Below are positions 1-7,656 of a DNA stretch of 7,656 nt, one piece after another. Where the stretch lies: contig QIKU01000117.1 in assembly GCA_003232015.1 (NCBI GenBank), positions 1 to 7,656 on the forward strand. The letters run 5' to 3'. This stretch comes from Gammaproteobacteria bacterium (GTDB lineage Bacteria; Pseudomonadota; Gammaproteobacteria; UBA6429). How positions within the stretch are numbered: position 1 is the stretch's first letter; each line of letters begins with the position of its first letter. The position numbers and the translations under genes are program-made. The notes beneath the pieces were generated by a model. That model did no database searches and was not told the origin of the DNA. It worked only from the letters and a program-made list of their open reading frames with translations.

Positions 1-1373
1 ATTACAAAGTAACCCCCGTTTTTGAGAACAGCACACTGCAATCCGTTGTTCTAGTTTTGCAGGACAAAACCAATGACCATATTGCACGTCGCCAGCTTGA
101 ATATATTGTTCAGCACGATCCATTAACCAATTTATATAACCGCAATCACTTCGAACAGCAGCTTAAACATGCGGTGAGTATTTCAAAACGCGGTTTGCGT
201 ACACATGCAATGCTTTATATTGATATTAACCAGTTTAAAGTGATTAATGATACTGCCGGACATACGGTGGGTGATGAGTTGCTCTGTGAAGTATCCGCTA
301 TATTGCAACAAAGAATCAGAGAATGTGATTTATTAGCAAGGCTGGGCAGCGATGAATTTGGTATCTTGCTAAATGATGTTGATTCGCTTGGTGCGGTTCA
401 CATGGCTGATGATTTAATAAATGCAATGTCATCCCTCACTTTTATACGTGCGGGAAATTATTATGACATTAATATCAGTATTGGAATAACGCTGGTTGAT
501 AATCAGGCCATCAATACGGAAGACATATTACGTCAGGCTGATATTGCCTGCACGGTTGCTAAACAGTATGATCAGAATGGCTGCCATTTGTATTCTGATC
601 TGGATAGTGACGATATTATGGTGCGTGATGAACTGCGTCTGGTTAATGAATTACAAACCATTATTTCCGAAGATCGGTTTAAAATGTTCTTTCAGCCGAT
701 CATTGAGCCGCGTTCAGGTCAGGTTTTATTACATGAAACTTTATTGCGAATTGTCGATAAAGATAACAGTATCCGTCCTTCCTCCTCTTTTATTGAAACG
801 GCAGAACGTTTTTCAATGATGCATAAGATTGACCGACGTGTTCTAGAGGCTACATTGAATAATATAAAATATTTATCCAGTAAATATGGTGACATCACAA
901 TTTCCATGAATTTGTCAGCCGTGTCATTAGGTAATCCTGATTTATTAAAAGATATTAAACATTTAATTATCTCGTCAGGCATTAACCCGGCGAAAATAGT
1001 GTTTGAGATCACCGAGTCATCAGCAGTATCGCAGATTGAAAGCGCCCGGTTTTTTATTAAAGGCCTGAAGGAAATAGGCTGCCAGTTTGCATTGGATGAT
1101 TTTGGTACAGGATTCAGTTCTTTTGCCTATCTAAAATATTTACCCGTTGATTACCTTAAAATCGATGGTACTTTTATTCGGGATATTATTGATGACAAAG
1201 TTGATCAGGCAATGGTGAAGTCCATACATCATATTGCAAAGTCATTAAATATCAAGACGATTGCTGAATATGTTGAAAATAAAGCGACATTGAAGCTACT
1301 GGCAGCAATGGGAATTGACTACGTGCAGGGCAATTATATTGGTGTGGCGTCAGCCAAACTAAATTTTGGTTAG
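1..1373 (+). CDS. PAS-GGDEF-EAL cyclic-di-GMP enzyme, 5'-truncated by window edge
   Basis: The frame is open from base 3 with no stop upstream of a possible TTG at 57, so the gene almost certainly starts left of the window. The first ~25 residues look like the end of a PAS/PAC sensor domain (VVLVLQDKTND) leading by a short helix into the cyclase domain. The GGDEF domain has the metal/substrate signature DINQFKVIND and GH..GD. Its active-site loop is GSDEF (345-359) rather than GGDEF, and an RxxD inhibitory site (RECD) sits five residues before it. The EAL domain follows: its signature is ETL (735-743), with NLS, EITE, DDFGTG (1095-1112), LKID, AEYVE and VQG all present. Known for the family: GGDEF makes c-di-GMP from GTP and EAL linearises it. 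Inference: the EAL side is probably active; the cyclase side is uncertain because of the Ser substitution. The protein ends soon after the last EAL motif, and its stop overlaps the convergent gene. Confidence 0.93.
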   Translation, partial: YKVTPVFENSTLQSVVLVLQDKTNDHIARRQLEYIVQHDPLTNLYNRNHFEQQLKHAVSISKRGLRTHAMLYIDINQFKVINDTAGHTVGDELLCEVSAILQQRIRECDLLARLGSDEFGILLNDVDSLGAVHMADDLINAMSSLTFIRAGNYYDINISIGITLVDNQAINTEDILRQADIACTVAKQYDQNGCHLYSDLDSDDIMVRDELRLVNELQTIISEDRFKMFFQPIIEPRSGQVLLHETLLRIVDKDNSIRPSSSFIETAERFSMMHKIDRRVLEATLNNIKYLSSKYGDITISMNLSAVSLGNPDLLKDIKHLIISSGINPAKIVFEITESSAVSQIESARFFIKGLKEIGCQFALDDFGTGFSSFAYLKYLPVDYLKIDGTFIRDIIDDKVDQAMVKSIHHIAKSLNIKTIAEYVENKATLKLLAAMGIDYVQGNYIGVASAKLNFG

Positions 1374-1585
1374 TTTTTTATTCGGTGTAAACTGTGTTGC
1401 CAGTTTTTGTTCGGTTCTGTTTTTTTTAACAGAATATAGTTGCCAACTTCATTCTCATACCAGCCCTGGTCATATTGTAAGGGCTCGACACTAAAACCCC
1501 ACCAGCTACCGCTTTCATCCTGAGCTACCCAGTTAACCCAGGCAGGATAATGACAGTCAGAGTCAGTTGGCATAATCGATGTCAT
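1370..1585 (-). CDS. Trp-rich small protein of unknown function, coupled to the M23 peptidase gene
   Basis: A 71-residue protein I cannot assign to a named family. It has six tryptophans (W16, W19, W28, W29, W42, W62) and an acidic-aromatic core with the segments WVNWVAQD, WWGFSVEP and GWYENEVG. There is no signal peptide, membrane segment or cysteine pair, so it is probably a compact cytoplasmic domain. Its ATG overlaps the TGA of the peptidase gene as ATGA (1582-1585), a common sign of translational coupling, and it has no convincing ribosome-binding site of its own. Met5 is an alternative start without better support. Its TAA (1370-1372) overlaps the TAG of the convergent GGDEF-EAL gene. 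The composition is protein-like rather than that of a chance frame, and the junction with its neighbour is exact, so I take it as real. Similar short Trp-rich proteins beside xseA in other gammaproteobacteria are a recollection, not checked. Confidence 0.72.
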   Translation of the reverse strand: MTSIMPTDSDCHYPAWVNWVAQDESGSWWGFSVEPLQYDQGWYENEVGNYILLKKTEPNKNWQHSLHRIKN

Positions 1586-2436
1586 TGCCCAGGTAAAAAT
1601 AGCATTGGTTCTACCCGTGTGTTATTCAGGTTAACACTCCAGTGTAAGTGGGCACCGGTAACGCGGCCGGTCATGCCAACTTCACCTATAATGTCACCTT
1701 GTTTAACTTGTTGTCCGGTTTTTATTGTTATTTTACTTAAATGGAAATACATGGTTATTAATCCCTGACCATGGTCGATAAAAACAGAATTACCATTAAA
1801 AAAGTAATCACCAGTGTTGGATATAATACCGGTTGCTGCTGCACGTACCGGTGTGCCTGTTGCTGCTGCAATATCAAGCCCACTATGGGGACGACGTGGC
1901 TGCTTGTTAAAAAATCGTCGCAATCCAAAGGGACTACTAAATGGGCCGTTAACCGGAATAATAAAGTCAGTATTCACATTGGGTACGTTACGCCATTTAT
2001 TAAATACGGTCTTAATGATTTTCTTTTCTTTTATGATCCTCTCGATATCTTTTTTAGTCGGGTTAACTTTACGTTTATTCTTAATGGTTAAGTATTGGGT
2101 TTTATATTTTTTTTGTTTTACTTTGAAAGGGTATTTTTTCCCCTTTGCTACTTTAATGAAGTATCTTCCGGCTTTAGTGTTAAGTGGAATCCCAACGATA
2201 GCATGCCAGGTTCTATTTTTTTCTTTTAGCATAACGCGGCGATTTTTAAATGTTGCCTGTGGTACGGGTTTATCACTGTCAATATTAAGGTTAATAATTG
2301 CAATGCCGCCGGGTACAGCATCATTTTTTGGTAGTGAGTTGGCAAAACTATTCTGGCTAAGTAAATAAAAAGTGACAATAAAGACAGATAATAATTTCGA
2401 CCTTAAATTTAAAAAAGTATTTTTTTTATGAGCCAT
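1582..2436 (-). CDS. Secreted M23-family zinc metallopeptidase (LytM/lysostaphin type)
   Basis: A 284-residue protein. The N-terminus has a Sec-type signal: basic residues 4-14, a hydrophobic core at about 15-26, and a likely cleavage site after S-F-A at residue 32. Residues about 35-118 match the N-terminal beta domain seen in many M23 proteins (LPKNDAVPGGIA near its start). A very Lys/Arg-rich linker of about residues 98-150 follows. The catalytic domain covers about 160-284 and keeps every expected residue: HSGLD (H184, D188), H232 in YFHLS, and GAHLHW (H263, H265). Zinc binding by H184, D188 and H265 is inferred from family knowledge. The protein should be an active endopeptidase on peptidoglycan cross-links in the periplasm. 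The start lies 4 nt after the xseA stop with only a weak ribosome-binding site, so it is probably translated from the xseA transcript. It has no LysM or SPOR domain. Confidence 0.9.
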   Translation of the reverse strand: MAHKKNTFLNLRSKLLSVFIVTFYLLSQNSFANSLPKNDAVPGGIAIINLNIDSDKPVPQATFKNRRVMLKEKNRTWHAIVGIPLNTKAGRYFIKVAKGKKYPFKVKQKKYKTQYLTIKNKRKVNPTKKDIERIIKEKKIIKTVFNKWRNVPNVNTDFIIPVNGPFSSPFGLRRFFNKQPRRPHSGLDIAAATGTPVRAAATGIISNTGDYFFNGNSVFIDHGQGLITMYFHLSKITIKTGQQVKQGDIIGEVGMTGRVTGAHLHWSVNLNNTRVEPMLFLPGQ

Positions 2437-2440
2437 TGCG

Positions 2441-3787
2441 TTAATCTTTAATCCATTTTTTTGTGACGGTTGAGGAGAACTTGCCTTTCGCTAATGTTGT
2501 TACAATTTCATCTCCACTTTCTATCTGTTTAATATCTTTAATTATAACATTGGAGCTAACATGATTAACATAAGCATAACCACGGTTAAGTGTTGCTAGA
2601 GGGCTAACTGCTTCGAGTGTTGATGTCTGGCGAATAAAGCGTTGTTTTAATATATCAAGTTGATGTGTTTGTGCTGCTTTGAGTTTTTGAAAGAACTGGC
2701 TGACTTTCCGTTCGTGCATCTGAATTTTAAATGTTGGGTTCTGCGCATGGCAACGTGTGCTCAAGCTATTTAATTGCAATGTCTCGGTCGTTATCTGTGT
2801 TTTTATTTTGTTTTGCAACCGAGATAACAGCTCGTCCACTCGTTGGCTGGTTTCTTCAATATAATATTGGGGGTGAATGATATTTTTTGCAAGTAATTCA
2901 ATGCGAGCTTGTTTCTGGTTTAGAGTATTTTTTATAAGATGCACTAACCTTTTTTGCAAGGTACTGAATTGCTGTGACCAATGTTTTGTGTCTGGACTAA
3001 CAAGTTCGGCTGCTGCCGTGGGGGTGGCGGCTCTTACATCGGCTACAAAGTCGGCAATGGTAAAATCAATGTCATGGCCAATAGCCGATATTAGCGGGAT
3101 CGTACAATTAAAAATGGCTTGCGCCACCACTTCTTCGTTAAAAGACCATAAGTCCTCTAATGAGCCACCGCCACGTGTTAACAACAATACATCGCATTCC
3201 TTTCTTTTTTCAGCGAGCTGGATGGTTTTGGCAATATCCGCTGCCGCTGTTTTACCCTGCACACTGACCGGGTAAATAATAATTTCGAGTGAGGCAAAAC
3301 GGCGTTTAAGTGTGGTGAGTACATCATGTATGGCTGCGCCCGTCGGAGAGGTGATAACGCCAATTTTTTTAGGGACGACCGGTAAGGTTTTTTTGGTTTC
3401 AGCAGCAAACAATCCCTGCGCATTGAGTTTATTTTTAAGCTGTTCAAATTGTTGTCGTAGAGCACCTTCGCCAGCTTCTTCAAGGTGTTCAATGACTAGC
3501 TGGAATTCGCCGCGTGGCTCATAAAGCCCGACTTTGGCGCGTGCTATTACCTGCATGCCATTGCGTGGTACAAATCGGAGCAGTCGGTTGCGTGTTCTAA
3601 ACATTGCGCAACGCACTTGTGCATGATCATCTTTTAAAGAGAAGTACCAGTGCCCGGAGGCGGGGCAGGCAAGATTGGATAATTCACCTTCAAGCCAGAT
3701 AAGTGGAAAACCCGTCTCAAGAATTGTGCGTACTTCACGGTTTAAACGTGTGACGTTATATATATCGCGCAGTGGTTTAGAATTCAT
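2441..3787 (-). CDS. xseA: Exodeoxyribonuclease VII large subunit
   Basis: A 448-residue protein, close to the E. coli XseA length of 456. With the XseB small subunit it forms exonuclease VII, which degrades single-stranded DNA from either end to short oligonucleotides. An N-terminal OB-fold (about 10-100, with SGHWYFSLKD and YEPRGEFQL) is followed by the catalytic domain (about 120-330) and a long Gln/Lys-rich helical region reaching the C-terminal LATLNRGYAYV segment. The residues reported as catalytic in E. coli fall at the same numbers here: D155, R205 (in TRGGGS), H238 and D241. The usual GHETD motif is GHDID, a change at two non-catalytic positions. The ATG at 3787 gives an N-terminus that aligns with E. 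coli. There is no Shine-Dalgarno sequence before it. The gene heads a cluster with the M23 peptidase and the Trp-rich protein; xseB is not in the window. Confidence 0.97.
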   Translation of the reverse strand: MNSKPLRDIYNVTRLNREVRTILETGFPLIWLEGELSNLACPASGHWYFSLKDDHAQVRCAMFRTRNRLLRFVPRNGMQVIARAKVGLYEPRGEFQLVIEHLEEAGEGALRQQFEQLKNKLNAQGLFAAETKKTLPVVPKKIGVITSPTGAAIHDVLTTLKRRFASLEIIIYPVSVQGKTAAADIAKTIQLAEKRKECDVLLLTRGGGSLEDLWSFNEEVVAQAIFNCTIPLISAIGHDIDFTIADFVADVRAATPTAAAELVSPDTKHWSQQFSTLQKRLVHLIKNTLNQKQARIELLAKNIIHPQYYIEETSQRVDELLSRLQNKIKTQITTETLQLNSLSTRCHAQNPTFKIQMHERKVSQFFQKLKAAQTHQLDILKQRFIRQTSTLEAVSPLATLNRGYAYVNHVSSNVIIKDIKQIESGDEIVTTLAKGKFSSTVTKKWIKD

Positions 3788-3793
3788 GGTTAT

Positions 3794-3825
3794 AGTATAT
3801 CGTGTTAGACAGAAAATTTAGACAA
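3794..3825 (-). promoter_or_regulatory. Candidate xseA promoter, close to the start codon
   Basis: The minus strand between the terminator and xseA carries TATACT (3799-3794) as a possible -10 element. The best -35-like match is TTGTCT (3825-3820), but the spacer is 20 nt, longer than usual; at a 17-nt spacer only TCTAAA is present. Transcription from this -10 would begin at about position 3787, the first base of the xseA ATG. A separate promoter is expected because a strong terminator lies just upstream. The assignment is tentative. Confidence 0.3.
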
Positions 3826-3856
3826 AAAAAAGCCGAGTTACCACTCGGCTTTTTTT
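3824..3856 (-). terminator. Rho-independent terminator after the lipoprotein gene
   Basis: A perfect 8-bp stem, AGCCGAGT (3831-3838) against ACTCGGCT (3843-3850), with a 4-nt loop. It is flanked by an A run on the left (3824-3831) and a T run on the right (3850-3856). Read on the minus strand, the hairpin ends in eight U residues, about 23 nt past the lipoprotein stop. It therefore fits the end of that gene and isolates it from xseA. The symmetry means it could also stop plus-strand transcripts. Confidence 0.92.
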
Positions 3857-3873
3857 ACTTGGTACAAGTTTGT

Positions 3874-4179
3874 TTAGAAATGTGGGCCGGCATTTGCCTG
3901 TTGTGCTGCCTGTTTTAAAGCCAGTGTGCTTTGTAATTTTGCTTTACCTGCGAGTTTAACCGCTTTGTCATAGTCACCGGCTTTAAGTGCTTTTTTTGCT
4001 TTTTTGATGATTTTTTTGGTATCACGCCATTCATATAATTTTTTTGCAGCGCGCTTTGTTTCATGCTCTGCTGCTGCAATAGCACCTTTTGCATCGTTTG
4101 CACTGTGTTTAGGGCCTGCTGCACAAGCTGTCAGTGTTAGGGCAATAGCCGCCACCAGGGTTATCATTAACTTTCTCAT
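3874..4179 (-). CDS. Small lipoprotein resembling SoxXA-binding protein (SoxK/SAXB-like)
   Basis: A 101-residue protein with a lipoprotein signal: a short basic start, a hydrophobic stretch at about 4-18 and a lipobox LTAC with Cys19. Residue +2 is Ala, not Asp, which predicts outer-membrane sorting by the Lol rule. The mature part is Lys/Ala-rich and helical: an EAxxE-like region, then YEWRDTKKIIKKAKKAL, GDYDKAVKLAGKAK and a C-terminal NAGPHF. From memory, this pattern (EWRDT, then paired Lys-rich helices with GD..KA, ending in AGP) matches the small proteins annotated as SoxXA-binding protein, which stimulate the SoxXA cytochrome in periplasmic thiosulfate oxidation. No sox genes are in the window, so the role is inferred; a generic Ala/Lys-rich lipoprotein is the alternative. 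A strong ribosome-binding site (GGAGG at 4189-4185) lies 5 nt before the ATG. The gene is monocistronic, ending at a strong terminator. Confidence 0.85.
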   Translation of the reverse strand: MRKLMITLVAAIALTLTACAAGPKHSANDAKGAIAAAEHETKRAAKKLYEWRDTKKIIKKAKKALKAGDYDKAVKLAGKAKLQSTLALKQAAQQANAGPHF

Positions 4180-4234
4180 TTATTCCTCCAAAGTCGTCAA
4201 AATTTTATAGTTGTTTTACTATTTTTTTATGCGT

Positions 4235-4268
4235 TTTCAATAGATTAAAATATTTTTAAGTATTGAAA
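4235..4268. promoter_or_regulatory. Interrupted palindrome upstream of the lipoprotein gene, possible operator
   Basis: TTTCAATA (4235-4242) is matched exactly by its reverse complement TATTGAAA (4261-4268). The 18-nt spacer is itself nearly self-complementary AT sequence centred at 4251-4252. It lies 56 nt upstream of the lipoprotein start codon and just downstream of a possible minus-strand -10. The symmetry fits a site for a dimeric regulator, but no regulator family is identified and AT-rich DNA gives such repeats by chance fairly easily. Confidence 0.35.
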
Positions 4269-4345
4269 CATTATAAATTCGGGGGGGTGGTAAGCCCGGA
4301 CTTGGTTAGATTATGCGTGGTTATATACTGAATGGCAATAGTTGA

Positions 4346-4401
4346 TTGGCTAATCTTTTGAGATTATTTTGCTAATTTACCCTTTATATTGAGTCTCCAT
4401 A

Positions 4402-4409
<8 letters not shown>
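4346..4409 (+). repeat. Three TTGGCTAA-like direct repeats upstream of guaB
   Basis: TTGGCTAA occurs at 4346-4353 and 4402-4409, with TTTGCTAA (one mismatch) at 4368-4375. The starts are 22 and 34 nt apart, roughly two and three helical turns. The last copy contains the -35 hexamer of the guaB promoter. This layout is compatible with a repeated regulator-binding site acting on guaBA; the function is inferred. Confidence 0.4.
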
Positions 4410-5926
<1,517 letters not shown>

Positions 5927-5953
5927 TCTTTTCTTTAATTCAGGGAAACCATT

Positions 5954-7534
5954 GTGACGGCGGCTAATATCCATGCGGATCGTATACTTATTCTCGATTT
6001 CGGTTCTCAATACACCCAGTTAATTGCGCGTCGCGTACGTGAAGCCGGTGTATACAGCGAAATTTACCCTTATGATATTGAAGAATCGGCAATCGCCGAT
6101 TTTAATCCAAAGGGAATTATTCTTTCTGGTGGCCCCGAAACTGTCACAGAAGGTGAATCGCCACGCGCCCCCGACTGTGTTTTTCAAATGGGTATTCCTG
6201 TTTTAGGTATTTGCTATGGCATGCAAACCATGGCAGCACAATTAGGCGGGCGAGTTGAGTCCGCTGATACACACGAATACGGCTATGCGCAAGTGCGCGC
6301 GCGCGGCCATACCGAATTACTAAAAGACATTGAAGACCACCAAACCAAAGAAGGTTATGGCCTGCTGGATGTCTGGATGAGTCACGGCGATAAGGTCGCT
6401 GAGCTGCCGGATGGTTTTGTTTTAATGGCCTCGACGGATAGTGCACCAATAGCAGGGATGACCGACGAGTCGCGGCGTTTTTATGGTCTGCAATTCCATC
6501 CTGAAGTCACCCACACCCATCAGGGGGAACGCATTATTAACCGTTTTGTTCATGATATTTGTGGCTGTGCTAATTTGTGGACAGCCGACAACATTGTAAA
6601 CGATAGCATTGAAACCGTACGCAAACTGGTTGGGAAAGACGAAGTGATTTTAGGTTTATCTGGTGGGGTTGACTCCTCCGTGGTGGCCGCCTTATTACAC
6701 AAAGCTATAGGTAAAAATCTAACGTGTGTGTTTGTCGACAACGGCTTGTTACGTTTAAACGAAGGTGATCAGGTAATGGCGACCTTTGCTGAACACATGG
6801 GTGTAAAAGTAATCCGTGTTGATGCCGAGCAACGTTTTTTAGATGCCTTAAAAGGCGAAAATGATCCAGAGAAAAAACGTAAAATTATTGGTAATTTGTT
6901 TGTTGATATTTTTGAGGAAGAATCGAATAAGTTAGCGAATGCAAAATGGTTAGCGCAAGGCACAATTTACCCGGACGTGATCGAATCGGCTGGAGCAAAA
7001 ACTGGTAAGGCACATTTAATTAAGTCGCACCATAATGTTGGTGGTTTACCCGACTATATGAAGTTAAAACTTTGTGAGCCGTTACGTGAATTGTTTAAAG
7101 ATGAAGTGCGTAAACTTGGTGTGGAGCTGGGTTTGCCTTATGACATGGTGTACCGTCATCCTTTCCCCGGCCCCGGTTTAGGCGTACGTATTCTGGGCGA
7201 AGTGAAAAAAGAATATGCGGATATTTTACGTCTTGCCGACAATATTTTTATAGAAGAACTACACGCGCATGACCTGTATCAAAAAGTTAGCCAGGCCTTT
7301 ACCGTGTTCTTACCGGTTAAATCAGTAGGTGTAACTGGTGACGGACGGCGTTATCAATACGTTGTTTCATTACGTGCGGTTGAAACCATTGATTTTATGA
7401 CTGCACGCTGGGCACATTTGCCGTATGAGTTTTTAGAAACAGTGTCGAGCCGTATTATTAATGAAGTGAGCGGTATTTCGCGGGTGGCTTATGATATATC
7501 CAGTAAACCTCCGGCTACGATAGAGTGGGAGTAG
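5954..7534 (+). CDS. guaA: GMP synthase (glutamine-hydrolysing)
   Basis: A 526-residue protein (E. coli 525) that converts XMP, ATP and glutamine to GMP, completing the pathway begun by GuaB. The class I glutamine amidotransferase domain (about 1-205) has the nucleophile C87 in GICYGMQ and the partners H182 and E184 in QFHPEVTH. The ATP-pyrophosphatase domain starts near 210 and holds the P-loop SGGVDS (236-241), followed by [11 protein letters not shown]. The C-terminal dimerisation domain (about 400-526) includes [11 protein letters not shown] and ends in PPATIEWE, as in E. coli. The start is GTG at 5954, chosen because AGGGA lies about 7 nt upstream and the N-terminus ([17 protein letters not shown]) aligns with E. 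coli MTENIH. It shares the guaB promoter; no hairpin is visible between the two genes. Confidence 0.98.
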   Translation: MTAANIHADRILILDFGSQYTQLIARRVREAGVYSEIYPYDIEESAIADFNPKGIILSGGPETVTEGESPRAPDCVFQMGIPVLGICYGMQTMAAQLGGRVESADTHEYGYAQVRARGHTELLKDIEDHQTKEGYGLLDVWMSHGDKVAELPDGFVLMASTDSAPIAGMTDESRRFYGLQFHPEVTHTHQGERIINRFVHDICGCANLWTADNIVNDSIETVRKLVGKDEVILGLSGGVDSSVVAALLHKAIGKNLTCVFVDNGLLRLNEGDQVMATFAEHMGVKVIRVDAEQRFLDALKGENDPEKKRKIIGNLFVDIFEEESNKLANAKWLAQGTIYPDVIESAGAKTGKAHLIKSHHNVGGLPDYMKLKLCEPLRELFKDEVRKLGVELGLPYDMVYRHPFPGPGLGVRILGEVKKEYADILRLADNIFIEELHAHDLYQKVSQAFTVFLPVKSVGVTGDGRRYQYVVSLRAVETIDFMTARWAHLPYEFLETVSSRIINEVSGISRVAYDISSKPPATIEWE

Positions 7535-7656
7535 GGGGCTTTTAACTTATTGTATGAGGCTTTCGGAGCACATCGCCAACGAGATGAGGGTGTCTCTAAA
7601 AAAATACCGTACGTGAAAAAGGCGGCTGTGTAACCGCCCATCGGCGTTAAAAATAT
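7535..7656. other. Non-coding tail after guaA
   Basis: This stretch holds no gene I can support. No clear plus-strand terminator for guaBA is visible. A 20-residue plus-strand frame (7554-7616) has no ribosome-binding site. The only convincing structure is the minus-strand hairpin at 7616-7638. The segment before it has no recognisable repeat or insertion-sequence end. Confidence 0.5.
7616..7638 (-). terminator. Probable terminator of a minus-strand gene right of the window
   Basis: On the minus strand, GGCGGTT pairs with AGCCGCC across a 4-nt loop (stem 7638-7621). This includes a U-G wobble that exists only in minus-strand RNA; in plus-strand RNA the same position is a C-A mismatch. Five U residues (7620-7616) follow. 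The orientation fits the end of a transcript arriving from the right, convergent to guaA. TAA at 7649-7647 could be that gene's stop, but too little sequence is present to tell. Confidence 0.5.

Noticed and set aside
57..59. TTG at 57 as the true start of the GGDEF-EAL protein.
   Set aside because: The frame is open to the window edge, the upstream residues continue a PAS-like ending, and no ribosome-binding site precedes the TTG.
1415..1434. Inverted repeat TTCTGTT/AACAGAA around a T run, as a possible terminator or frameshift site (A8 on the minus strand) in the small Trp-rich gene.
   Set aside because: The stem is AT-rich and weak, lies inside the coding sequence, and the T run is in the loop rather than after the stem. 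Nothing suggests that a shifted frame is used.
1814..2368. A 184-codon plus-strand open frame opposite the M23 peptidase gene.
   Set aside because: It lies wholly antisense to a gene with a complete signal peptide and all catalytic residues, and its hydrophobic translation looks like a shadow of Lys-rich coding on the other strand.
4345..4376. Short hairpin AATCT/AGATT followed by T residues upstream of guaB, considered as an attenuator.
   Set aside because: It lies upstream of the predicted promoter, so it would not be in the guaB transcript, and its 5-bp AT stem is too weak.
7586..7610. GAGGGTGTCTCTAAAAAA-like stretch considered as the end of an insertion sequence or MITE.
   Set aside because: No matching inverted repeat, target duplication or transposase fragment is visible in the window.
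7554..7616. A 20-residue plus-strand frame after guaA that could be a leader peptide or small protein.
   Set aside because: There is no ribosome-binding site, no following gene that it could control in the window, and its length is within chance expectation.

Overview
The window looks like a chromosomal segment from a gammaproteobacterium. GuaB, GuaA and XseA align closely, from memory, with the Escherichia coli proteins, down to catalytic residue numbers. The divergent arrangement of xseA against guaBA is also the usual one in that class. A small lipoprotein resembling SoxXA-binding proteins hints at a sulfur-oxidising lineage, but this is an inference. I see no tRNA, rRNA, CRISPR array, transposase or phage gene. 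The segment reads as core genome with a few small, poorly described genes.

Layout, left to right. (1) Positions 1-1373, plus strand: the 3' part of a PAS-GGDEF-EAL cyclic-di-GMP enzyme whose start lies left of the window. (2) Positions 1370-3787, minus strand: a tight three-gene cluster, xseA (exonuclease VII large subunit), then a secreted M23 metallopeptidase, then a 71-residue Trp-rich unknown protein. xseA and the peptidase gene are 4 nt apart. The peptidase and the small gene share an ATGA overlap. The small gene meets the GGDEF-EAL gene tail to tail, with stop codons overlapping by 4 bp. (3) Positions 3824-3856: a strong hairpin terminator separating xseA from the gene upstream. (4) Positions 3874-4179, minus strand: a small lipoprotein of the SoxXA-binding type. 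(5) Positions 4180-4462: a 283-nt divergent regulatory region with an interrupted palindrome, three TTGGCTAA-like repeats and a good sigma70 promoter for guaB. (6) Positions 4463-7534, plus strand: the guaB-guaA operon. (7) Positions 7535-7656: a short tail whose hairpin fits a terminator for a minus-strand gene entering from the right.

Together, guaB and guaA convert IMP to XMP and then GMP. xseA supplies the large subunit of a single-strand exonuclease; its partner xseB is not here. The M23 protein probably cuts peptidoglycan cross-bridges in the periplasm. The GGDEF-EAL protein makes or degrades cyclic-di-GMP.

I found no clear new multi-gene system. The best leads are the Trp-rich small protein coupled to the xseA cluster, the orphan SoxXA-binding-like lipoprotein, and the two sets of repeats in the divergent promoter region.
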